A stretch of 64,000 nucleotides of DNA from Echinarachnius parma (Eukaryota; Echinodermata; Echinoidea; Clypeasteroida; Echinarachniidae). The first letter of the stretch is position 1; the number at the start of each line of letters is the position of its first letter. The position numbers and the translations under genes are program-made. Under the pieces are notes generated by a model. That model did not search any database. It saw nothing but the letters and a program-made list of their open reading frames with translations, and was not told the DNA's origin. The stretch covers positions 1-64,000 of the forward strand of contig JBAMJV010008344.1 of assembly GCA_037951105.1 (NCBI GenBank), in the 5' to 3' direction. Below, one piece after another: positions 58,201 to 64,000 of the stretch.

Positions 58201-58712
58201 TTCCATAGTTACCTTGTGCAAACAATTCCTACCGACCCACTCATACCTGCGCATCATTTGTATATTAGATAAACCAAACAGACTGAGCTAAATGAGCCGG
58301 ATGAGCTAAAAATGAAGAATATATAATTACATGCAGTCAGTTTAAGCGAGGTTTGGTTATTTTGTTTAGTATTTTCGCTTATGCCATTGTTATTTGTGCA
58401 CGGGTCACGTAGCTAGCGCGGGTCACGAAGCTAGCACGGGTCACGTAGGGATCACGCATAGCAATGTGGTACTCCGTGGAATCCGTGTGCAAACTATACA
58501 CGTATAATGCACAATTAAACGTTGGACGACGGTTTATTAGTTTTAGGTCTATAACTCCACGAAAAAGAGATTTCAAGCCCTAATTTTTTCAGGCATGCTG
58601 TTAAATGACATTTTCTTTCATACAAGAAAATAACCTTGCAACTTTTGAAATTTGGCTTGCAAAAGAGGAACTGTCCCTTTAAGCTTACCTGGTTCAGCGG
58701 TTGTAGTATCAA
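46091..58712 (-). CDS. SEA-domain, Ser/Thr/Pro-rich surface protein (partial, spliced)
   Basis: Minus-strand exons 58689-58712, 55466-55561, 52757-52887, 51247-51314 and 46091-46247 join in one frame. They give a mucin-like linker rich in Pro, Ser and Thr, then a SEA-like domain: YTVGLDEPSSAAFLTLKKNF, FYDGTDFSALYDGVSIVQL and VGISFEVRVSEVDATV follow the usual order of strands and helices. SEA domains occur in extracellular, O-glycosylated membrane proteins and mucins, where many self-cleave at G-S-hydrophobic; here the matching site reads Gly-Ile-Ser, so cleavage may be lost (inference). No signal peptide or membrane segment is in the window, so the 5' end lies beyond the seen exons. It is convergent with Ral. 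Family membership is fairly clear from pattern; the exact protein is not recognised. Confidence 0.6.
46349..46970. repeat. Family C dispersed repeat interrupted by element E
   Basis: Left GCCCGGGGCGAGTAAATA and right TTAGTGTGGAAGCTTG, with 46393-46770 inserted at TTAA. Confidence 0.8.
46393..46770. mobile_element. TTAA element family E with perfect TIRs, nested in a family C repeat
   Basis: TTAAAGGTGCACCTGTAAAG at the left end and its exact reverse complement at the right; arms about 24 bp, total 378 bp with TTAA. It sits inside the family C repeat at 46349-46970. Non-coding. Confidence 0.85.
47066..47385. mobile_element. 320-bp MITE
   Basis: CCAGGGGGGTGGTTCACAAA and complement of CCAGGGGGGTGTATCATAAA; inner arms AACTTAACTCTTAAGTTGGA / GTCCAACTTAGAGTTCAG extend the pairing. 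Confidence 0.82.
47639..47784. mobile_element. 146-bp family I MITE
   Basis: GGGGGTTGTTGCATAAAGAG at the left, CTGTTTATGCAACACCC at the right, with inner GCGATTAATCGCAAC. Confidence 0.75.
47893..47945 (-). pseudogene. Decayed copy of SEA exon 2
   Basis: On the minus strand GATGGAGTCGCATTGTACAG then TTGAG matches the exon end (GATGGAGTCAGCATTGTACA), with an internal deletion and a weak donor GTGGTG. It lies about 3.4 kb further along the gene than the true exon. Confidence 0.6.
47964..48755. repeat. Inverted pair of family W repeats
   Basis: Plus copy about 47964-48440 and minus copy 48441-48755 share CCAAACGTACGCG, GAACCACTACTATTTCC-type and AAACAAAGCAATTAATT words. A third copy, 59262-59650 (+), begins TTAAAGGGGACCACCA. 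Confidence 0.7.
48756..49380. repeat. Two about 210-bp direct units and an inverted half unit
   Basis: TTACCATTCATAAATTTGGT at 48825 and 49026, TGTAGGGCAAAGT at 48921 and 49134, then the reverse complement from 49265 to 49378. A minus copy also occurs at 51060-51180. Confidence 0.75.
49490..49692 (+). mobile_element. MITE family B, 3'-truncated
   Basis: Starts TTAAAGGGAAAGTTGAGTTT and follows family B to the GGGGCCCCAGG block, then is replaced by unrelated sequence leading to a 10-bp minisatellite. Confidence 0.8.
49795..49965 (+). repeat. 10-bp minisatellite
   Basis: CGCAGTGCTT repeated perfectly about eight times (49885-49960) after degenerate CGTAGTGCTT units. Confidence 0.92.
49966..50924. 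other. SEA intron, mostly single-copy, CpG-richer
   Basis: No repeat match in the window. A TATATATA with upstream TGACGT (50540-50560) could be promoter-like. A minus segment before 50382 ends in a donor-like GTGAGT, but its only plausible frame has a stop, so I do not call an exon. Confidence 0.4.
50925..51060 (+). repeat. Possible retroelement 3' tail with CAGACAGACATA repeats
   Basis: GACAGACAGACATACAGACA tandem (50988-51032) followed by ATCGGCTACTTTAGTATAGT. Layout recalls 3' ends of RTE-type LINEs; no reverse transcriptase frame remains. Confidence 0.35.
51247..51314 (-). CDS. SEA exon 2 (middle of the domain)
   Basis: Minus strand: acceptor CATCCTACACAG, 68 nt in phase 0 to 2, donor GTAGGT. 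It encodes MKTFYDGTDFSALYDGVSI followed by Val-Gln-Leu, continuing the helix and strand of the SEA fold directly after NFTEA of the previous exon. A decayed copy sits near 47893-47945. Confidence 0.65.
51447..52002 (+). mobile_element. MITE family B, full copy
   Basis: TTAA ends, AGGGATAGTTGAGTTTTGG terminus, 556 bp. Lies in the SEA gene intron between 51314 and 52757. Confidence 0.85.
52165..52394. mobile_element. 230-bp MITE with about 49-bp TIRs, in SEA intron
   Basis: GCCCTCCGCACACAGAGCCG ... continuing to GACTGGTTTTCAGTC, complement at 52340-52394. A GTTGCCACAGGACTCCTG pair is tandem in the middle. Confidence 0.85.
52587..52662 (-). pseudogene. Partial tandem copy of SEA exon 1
   Basis: Minus strand: codes for NYTLGTEDPSNAAF then KKNFTNA and ends in an intact donor GTGAGT, but the first third and the acceptor are missing. 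Flanking intron (repeated AGCAAGTAA...CACGT...TTGT) is also duplicated at about 170-180 bp spacing. It could still supply an alternative donor. Confidence 0.75.
52757..52887 (-). CDS. SEA exon 1 (first half of the domain)
   Basis: Minus strand: polypyrimidine acceptor GTTTCTTTTCAG, 131 nt in phase 1 to 0, donor GTAAGT. It encodes a Thr/Pro-rich start, LIHGDMLTTENY, then SSAAFLTLKKNFTEA, the first strand and helix pattern of SEA domains. GC is well above the flanks. A partial copy with its own donor lies about 170 bp downstream at 52587-52662. Confidence 0.72.
52908..53085. mobile_element. Inverted-repeat element with TACCGTATTTG ends
   Basis: TACCGTATTTGTCGGTGTAT and CACCGACAAATACGGTA frame GTGCGGTTAATACAC words and A/T runs, about 170 bp. 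It starts 20 bp upstream of SEA exon 1 in the minus sense. Related ends lie at 55315 and 56745. Confidence 0.7.
53098..53343. repeat. Family D dispersed repeat, truncated
   Basis: CAGGGCTCTACGCTCACACT ... TTTCGGGCCACCAT, then a direct join to a truncated family A MITE. Confidence 0.75.
53341..53662 (-). mobile_element. MITE family A, truncated, joined to a family D repeat
   Basis: Matches family A from the CCTTGTTGTATTCGTATTAA block to its TTAA end at 53659-53662; the other end is replaced by the family D repeat that ends near 53343. Confidence 0.8.
53663..55304. other. SEA intron, AT-rich
   Basis: Apart from the family A MITE (54212-54593), a CAATCAATCAAT run (53871-53890) and AT-rich anonymous DNA, nothing is seen. 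Confidence 0.5.
54212..54593 (-). mobile_element. MITE family A, full copy
   Basis: TTAA ends, reverse orientation, 382 bp, with the central AGAAAAACTC hairpin. In an intron of the SEA gene. Confidence 0.88.
55466..55561 (-). CDS. Pro/Ser/Thr linker exon of the SEA gene
   Basis: Minus strand: acceptor CCCAGTGCAG, 96 nt open in phase 1-1, donor GTAAGTCG. The 32 codons are rich in Pro, Ser and Thr (for example PSHIPLLDQPPAVSTP), typical of an O-glycosylated stalk. It joins in frame with 52757-52887 and is skippable without a frame change. A 45-bp satellite begins about 130 bp upstream in the intron (plus-strand 55688). Confidence 0.55.
55688..56320 (+). repeat. 45-bp satellite, 14 units, in SEA intron
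   Basis: Unit contains GACATGAGGTATATGAAGTT, ACACGTTATGAATAGCG and GGCTTTAT or GTCCTTAT. Because 45 is a multiple of 3 it gives a 249-codon open frame, not a gene. Reverse-complement pieces of the unit lie just before it (55583-55640). Confidence 0.95.
57186..57555 (+). repeat. A-rich AAATAAAT low-complexity tract
   Basis: About 370 bp of AAATAAATAAA-type sequence in the SEA intron. Open frames on its minus strand (Phe/Leu-rich) are compositional. Confidence 0.9.
57842..58040 (+). repeat. About 20-bp minisatellite CATGCGTCCGGTAAAAAT
   Basis: About nine units of 19-23 bp (GCATGCGTCCGGTAAAAATT type), varied by one or two bases. An inverted repeat with TATAGAATGGG ends surrounds it (57769-58099). 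Confidence 0.9.
58085..58262. repeat. Inverted repeat around GGCTTCGCC
   Basis: GATGATGCGCAAGTTTATTT, GGGTCGGTGGAATTGTTTGC and GTAACTATGGAAACT pair with their complements in the right half; the centre is CCCACTCGGCTTCGCCTCGT. Confidence 0.7.
58396..58460 (+). repeat. 19-bp short tandem, 3 units
   Basis: CGGGTCACGTAGCTAGCG and close variants, three times. Confidence 0.75.
58689..58712 (-). CDS. 24-nt micro-exon of the SEA gene
   Basis: Minus strand: acceptor AATTTTATAG, 24 nt encoding Asp-Thr-Thr-Thr-Ala-Glu-Pro in phase 1-1, then donor GTAAGC. Phase and Thr/Pro composition fit the next exons. The intron is cut by a TTAA-ended mobile element whose TTAA (58679-58682) directly follows the six donor bases. 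Very short exons are easy to misjudge, hence the low score. Confidence 0.42.
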
Positions 58713-59261
58713 CTATAAAATTTAAAAAAAGAGAAAGAAAAATAAACGTAGCTGAAAGGCCGTGCACACAAATACGTCCTATATTTGTTTTTATTCTTTT
58801 ATTAAATATTCATTTTGTTTGAGCTGCTGTGAACCAATTGACTGGCCCTATAAAGAGCTCTTAAGATGTTCTGTTGAGGCTATTGTTCACTAATGCACTT
58901 TATATTTTTTTTAACTCAGATTTCAGACTTTGACTTGAGTGCAATATTTTGTTTGCTATTTTAATAGAAAGTTTAGGTCTTGGGACTATGTAGTGACTAG
59001 GGTAGGAAATATATGGAGGCTGAGAGAGATTTTGTCCCGTAATTTTCAAAATAGCCCCCTAAATTCATTAGCTAGCCCCTAAAATTACTATAGGGTATTA
59101 TGTTAAATATTTTGTCATATCCATAAGATTGAAAAAGTAGCCCCCTAAAATAAAAATAAATTAATTCCTGCATTGGTAGTCAGCTTTCACATAACATTAG
59201 TTAGGGCTTCACACAAGCAATTGCCCAATGGACCAGGAGAAATAACTATTTATTAACTGAA

Positions 59262-59650
59262 TAATTAAAGGGGACCACCAGGCAAAGAACAACACATAAT
59301 TATACGTTTTGGTACCATTTTGTGATATCAAATAGATACCCAACATTTTGCAAAGGGTTGTGTAATTCATAAACAAAGCAATTAATTTCCAACACTTACG
59401 GAACCACTACTATTTCCTGGTTCCGTACGGGCCAAACATTTGCGAGTGCGCCAATGCTATCTATTCACGCGTACGTTTGGAGACAAAAGAATCCTGAGCG
59501 ATTCGTTCGCTCTGGACAAAGTAGTCTCTGCATGCAGATGCATGAACGCATGCTTTAGAATGGTGATACGTTTTCCAATTATATTTTTTTCTTTCTGTTG
59601 TTACCTTTCATTTATAAGATTATTATTTTTGGGTGGTGGCACACTTTAAG
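59262..59650 (+). repeat. Family W repeat, third copy
   Basis: TTAAAGGGGACCACCAGGCA ... GAACGCATGCTTTAGAATGG. An open frame at 59440-59649 is within it and unrelated to known proteins. Confidence 0.7.
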
Positions 59651-60492
59651 TCAAATTGTATTGGCCATGCGATAACGTAATCACTGATATAGCAGCAGAC
59701 TCAACAACAGTGGTTACTTAACCCACTTTTGTTAGTGCATACTCAGATGACGTTGTACATGATAGAGGACTTGGACAAAATGGCACCCTCCGGTGGTCAG
59801 TCGAAACAGATGATAGTGGTCTCCTAAACATTGATTATTTCCATTATTAATGATACCCAAGAGGAAATGTACAACTAGAAGTGACAGGAATTATGCAAAC
59901 ATTTATCACTAACAGTGAGCAAAAATGCCAGCTTCGGTTCCCCTTTAATGATACCCGAGAATAAATAAACAACTGGAAGAGACAGGAACTAACAATTTAT
60001 CAGTAACGGCTTCCCTTTTATTCCGCTTCTCTTTAAAAACACAATGTCAGGAAACTTTTATGTTTTAAATGTTGTTAAAAATGACACAGGAATTCCTGTT
60101 TGGCGGCTTCAGCGGATGGCCGTACGTGCAACATTTTGTCAAAAGAGCTACAATAATTCTTAGACTTTTGCCAAAGAATCCAATATAAAATGTGTAATAA
60201 TTTGTTTGTAAGATATCACTGGCTTGATCTCTTTGTAGACAATCCCTGATGATGGCTGGAAACAAGCCGAATATAGCCACACCTGCACTGCTCTGTATAA
60301 GCAACCGACAATAAGAGCATGGACGGTCCACTTGGAATATAGGTAGAAGGATATCAAATTAATTTTATCATCGGTTTGACTTTGAACTAAAATTTGTAAA
60401 AAATGATAGGAAATGTCAATAACATTTCTTGAACTTGCAAAAATAAACTCAGAGAAATGTTGTTCAACGTTATTGTTTTTCATTGTACTTAC
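59651..60492. other. SEA intron with family G end, otherwise anonymous
   Basis: TTCCCCTTTAA terminus at 59938-59949; the rest has no feature. Open frames on the minus strand here extend past the putative exon at 60493 without splice support. Confidence 0.45.
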
Positions 60493-60585
60493 CCTCCCTA
60501 CAATTGCAACATCCCATGTTGAGTATTGGAAATCCGATATGCCGATATGCATATAATTTTTTACAAACAATTCATCAATGTTTGA
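60493..60585 (-). CDS. Possible upstream SEA second-half exon
   Basis: Reading the minus strand, an acceptor (AACTTTCCAG) precedes 93 nt, phase 0 to 0, that encode Ser-Asn-Ile-Asp-Glu-Leu-Phe followed by YMHIGISDF and WDVAIVGR, then a strong donor GTAAGT. The pattern resembles the C-terminal half of a SEA domain. It does not join in phase to the 58689-58712 exon, so at least one exon is missing between them, or it belongs to a decayed copy. Confidence 0.3.
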
Positions 60586-60845
60586 CTGGAAAGTTTCAAC
60601 AATAAAACAACACAATTTGAAAATATTTCATTTATAAGATGCTTTCAAACAGAGGTTAAAAGTCTGAAATGGAAGAGCATATTTCCGTTATCAATCAAAT
60701 TTGCTACGACTGCACAAGTCAACATTCAACGTTCAGCGTACAGAAATCAGGTACATTGATTTTTGGCAGCAATATTAACAGGAAATCTGGGCAGGAAGCA
60801 TGGCATTTCAACATTTCTAGTTGTCAAAATAATGACTCACAATTT

Positions 60846-61551
60846 TAAAGGGATCCAGTAAATTGGTTGACATGTGCAAAAATTGATGAATGGTACAATG
60901 TGTATTGTCATAATCTGATATGTCCACTAAGTAATGTGCGAAAGTTTCATGTTAACCCATCAAAAACGGAGTCCCACATATTTGTGGGTTGGTAGTCCTA
61001 CACTTCAGCAAGAAGATAACAAGTTATATGAAGTTATAAATATAGATCGATCGCTATAATTTAGGAAAATCCGTAAAATTGGTAACACATTGTGATATTT
61101 ATTTTTAAAAACGATTTGGCATTCAAATTGGCAACTTTGCGGCAATTACTAAATATTTTCCAACTTTTTTTTATGTCATTAAAAGGTAGAACAAAATTAG
61201 GAGTTGCCAATGTGTAGAGGAAAATAATGATCAATTTTGCCTTTAAATAGCTCTCGTCCTTGATGGGTTCAATGGATGTTTTATACTCAAGTAATGGGCA
61301 AAAAGTGCAAAGTGATATTCACTAACCCATCGCAATTTCCTTGAACAACATTATAACTATCCAGTGGATAGTTACAAATCCAAACACTTCAATTGTAAAT
61401 ATCTTTCTAATGAAAGGGAAATTTGAAAAAAAAATAAAGTCAGTTCTATGTATGCTTCTATTGGTAATACAAATAACATGGTATGAGAGAACCACTAGAT
61501 TTCTGATGAAGTTTTTGTAGATGTTGACAATGTTACAAGATCCCTTTAATA
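60846..61551 (+). mobile_element. MITE family A, diverged, with a nested element
   Basis: The family A left end (AAAGGGATCCAGTAAATTGG) and right end (GTTACAAGATCCCTTTAA) frame about 390 bp of family sequence interrupted at 60953-61269 by the CCCATCAAGGAC-type element. Confidence 0.75.
60953..61269. mobile_element. Family K TIR element nested in family A
   Basis: AACCCATCAAAAACGGAGTC ... GCTCTCGTCCTTGATGGGTT. It interrupts a family A MITE. Confidence 0.8.
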
Positions 61552-61922
61552 AGTAAGCTCTGCAGAGATACCAAGTACATGTAAATGCTAAAAATTATTT
61601 TTTTCTCCTTGTGGCCCAGTCAGGCAAGTGAAAGGAACATTTCAAGATTTCTAAATTTTTTGTAATTCTTGTAATTTTGGTTGGCTTGTCACAAAAAATA
61701 GATTAAACATAAATCAAAGGTTAGTGACATCGGGATAGCAGGCCAGTGGTAATTTCGAGCCTTGGGGGTACATGTAGTTTCATGAACGGGTCTCAAGACT
61801 TAGCTATGCACTTTTTCTGGTGTGGAGATAGGGTGCAATTACTGTCTTTCCTTAGTATTCCTGGCTAATTTGTGATACATATTCATGTATATTATGATTT
61901 ATTTCTCTAATTATTGTATATA

Positions 61923-62188
61923 CACTACTCAAAAAAAGTTAAGGATCACTTTTTATTTTGTGTATAATTTTAAAATGACATAGTTTACTCCTGAATGACC
62001 TCAAACACACTGTAATCAATATCACATGTGGTTCAGTTGTTGCATAATGTCTCTTGCATCATTTTCTTATTCCAATGAGGACACCATCTAATCAAACAAA
62101 TAATGAAATAACTAGGTAAGACCTCACACATAGCTTGGAAAAAATACAAGTTAAGAAAAAAAGTGATCCTTAACTTTTTTTGAGTAGT
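61923..62188. mobile_element. 266-bp Tc1/mariner-like MITE
   Basis: CACTACTCAAAAAAAGTTAA then GGATCACTTTTT at the left, the complement at the right; TA flanks. This terminus type is common for mariner-derived MITEs (established knowledge). Confidence 0.82.
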
Positions 62189-62194
62189 ATATAT

Positions 62195-62352
62195 TAAATG
62201 GATAGTTGGTCAAACTTAACTTTAATAACCAAAACCTGCACCATTACGGTACAAACTAATATTTATAACTCCACCATGCTCGAAAAGTATACACAATTAC
62301 AAACGACAAAGTAAAACCCCTGTTATCATTCAAAAAGAGCCGTTACAACTCA
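62195..62352 (-). mobile_element. MITE family B fragment
   Basis: Contains ATAACTCCACCATGCTCGAA and the neighbouring family B blocks, then stops just before a TIR element at 62366. Confidence 0.7.
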
Positions 62353-62365
62353 AGAGTCAAATTAA

Positions 62366-62740
62366 TTCTAGAGTACGCTAGCGCGAAGCGCTAGCGTTCT
62401 AGGTCCTCCTAATACGGGACTGAAACTGAATATTGTTTTTGCACGCTAATTGTGCTTAAAATTATACATATGATACGGTACTTACCACCGATTCATTCTC
62501 CAATATGTGATCCAACTATCGGTTGGATTAAAATTATGTTTTTTCCCTCCATTCCGCTAAAAATCAGTGATTTATGCGACTCCTCGACTTCTATCCGTGT
62601 GTTAGCGCGACTCCGAACAGATTTTGAACGGAAGCTGGTCGCGATGGCCGCCGATGCGAACGGCGATTGCGATACACATTGTACATGCGCGGTAAGCATA
62701 GGAGGACCTAGAGCGCTAGCGCTTTGCGCTAGCATTCTCT
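62366..62740. mobile_element. 375-bp TIR element with palindromic ends
   Basis: Each about 40-bp end contains GCTAGCGC...GCGCTAGC and CTAGGTCCTCCTA; the ends are inverted to each other. The CpG-rich interior has a compositional open frame only. Confidence 0.78.
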
Positions 62741-63753
62741 AAAAGTGATGGCCGGACGTCAATCACTTTTATATTATATTTTGAAAGCAAATTTCACAAC
62801 AATGAGAGCATTTGAATGGGAATTATTATTATTTCCCATGTTTTTTTTAATGATCTTTCACATGGAATTGAAATCAACCAAATCAGTTACAATTAATTTG
62901 GGGGGGGCACTTCGGAAAATACCAATACTCAACGCTCCCTTTAACGTTTCTTTATACCTTTTGAGTTCATTAATTATGTTATTTCGATATTTGTAAATAT
63001 TGTTGCAAATGACACTGCAATTCAGCTTGTAGCTGTGAATGTGACATTTTGTTGAATAAAATACTATTATTATTATTATTATTATTATCATTATCTCCGC
63101 GTTCAGATACTACAGCTTTCGGCTATCGACGCTCTGTGGGAAAAGCAGAGATGATTTCACCCGGCTAGCTCCGCGCCTGACCCTCAGCAGTTAACGGGAT
63201 GTCTTGAAGCATTTATGTATTCAAATATTGGATAGGCTACATATAACGACATAATGTATGGACCTGTGGGCAGTGGCTTAGATCAATGGGGTACAGGGGG
63301 GACACGCCCCCCCAAAAATTGACCAAGAAAATACAAATAGGAAGAATCGAGAAATCATAGAGCTTGCATGCCCCCCCCCCCCCCCCCCCCCCCCCCACTC
63401 CAACACACAAACATTAGAAATAAGCTTTGTAATTCAGTAGTGTAGTGAAGGGAGTGGGGGCATGGGGGCACATCCCCCCATTAATTTGAGAAAATGGTAA
63501 CATTCATAACATACATGTACATAACTAACATAAATAATAATATGTATGTACATAAATAATAACTAGTGTACTCCCAGTGCAACTATGGACCACATGAGAA
63601 AGTTCATCACAAAACCTTCATCAACTAGCCATATATATTTCAATTGTCCCGATTTGTGTACCCAAACATTTTCCGAAAACTCAGCTGTCCTTGATGTAAG
63701 AAATTCTCAGCTGTCCTCAAAATCTCAGCTGTTCTCCAGTAACAACTGCCTAT
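62741..63753. other. Anonymous DNA with poly-C tract and retroelement-like tail
   Basis: CAGCTTGTAGCTGTGAATGT with an (ATT) tail (63025-63090) recalls a LINE/SINE 3' end. A CAGTGGCTTAGATCAATGG start with a C28-type run (63268-63480) resembles the hAT MITE at 36426 but lacks a clear right end. Confidence 0.45.
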
Positions 63754-64000
63754 TAACCCATCAAGGAAGGTGTCCCACATATTTGCAAGAAGATAACAAG
63801 TTATATTCTGAAGCATACAAGCAGAAAGAGCATAAATTTCCCTATTTTGTTACTCTACCTGCTTTAAGATTTTTTTTAAGATTTTTATTATTGCATAAAT
63901 CGCTAAAATTTAGGAAAACCCTCAAATTGGCAACAAACACCAATTTTTAGCGCTCAAATTGGCAAATTTGCGGCAAAGTCACTTCATATTTGTCTTAAAA
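63754..64000. mobile_element. Family K element running off the window end
   Basis: TTAACCCATCAAGGAAGG then TGTCCCACATATTTG, followed by family K interior to the last base. Confidence 0.75.

Larger units (their letters stand above)
56811..58682. mobile_element. Possible long TTAA element holding several repeats
   Basis: TTAAAGGGACAG with CCTCTTTTACAAAA at 56812 and the inverse (TTTTGCAAAAGAGG-type, CTGTCCCTTTAA) at 58660-58682. Inside lie an A-rich tract, a CATGCGTCCGGTA minisatellite and an inverted repeat. A single 1.9-kb element or two unrelated ends are both possible. Confidence 0.45.

Noticed and set aside
60160..60615. 151-codon minus-strand open frame as one gene
   Set aside because: Only the 60493-60585 part has splice sites and protein-like pattern; the rest reads intron-like AT-rich sequence.
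62452..62742. 96-codon CpG-rich open frame
   Set aside because: Lies inside a TIR element with palindromic ends and shows no domain pattern.

Overview
The window is animal nuclear DNA: AT-rich, intron-dominated and very repeat-dense, with GT-AG introns, a tRNA-derived SINE and dozens of short inverted-repeat (MITE-like) elements. A marine invertebrate, probably an echinoderm or related deuterostome, is my best guess from the repeat style and the Ral protein, but the species cannot be fixed from the sequence alone.

Two protein-coding genes can be supported. (1) On the + strand, a complete coding sequence for a Ral-type small GTPase (207 aa) lies in four coding exons at 19489-19593, 26520-26728, 27597-27780 and 29005-29130. 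A 5'UTR part of the first coding exon starts at 19361, and a possible non-coding first exon ends at 2270. (2) On the - strand, convergent with Ral, part of a SEA-domain, Ser/Thr/Pro-rich (mucin-like) surface protein is encoded by small exons at 58689-58712, 55466-55561, 52757-52887, 51247-51314 and about 46091-46247, with a weaker candidate at 60493-60585. Exon phases match through the chain (1-1, 1-1, 1-0, 0-2, 2-). The 5' end, and perhaps the true 3' end, are not seen.

Layout: 0-2 kb MITE and low-complexity DNA; 2.0-2.3 kb possible Ral exon 1; 2.3-19.3 kb large intron full of repeats, including a 20-bp VNTR, a 15-bp minisatellite, twin 222-bp MITEs and a 49-bp direct repeat around a GC-rich block; 19.3-29.1 kb Ral coding exons; 29.1-31.4 kb tandem arrays of 126, about 160 and 151 bp; 31.4-45 kb dispersed MITEs, foldbacks, a hammerhead-like repeat and a 1.2-kb tandem duplication with reciprocal insertions; 45-60.6 kb SEA gene with a 45-bp satellite; 60.6-64 kb more MITEs.

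The most unusual feature is that internal exons of both genes are accompanied by decayed tandem copies of exon pieces with their splice junctions, often spaced about 165-195 bp. Other notable points are four regularly spaced AGGTCA half-sites (DR4 spacing) directly before the Ral start codon, several different MITE families that share a TTAA target and AGG-starting termini, and insertions proven by empty sites within the window.
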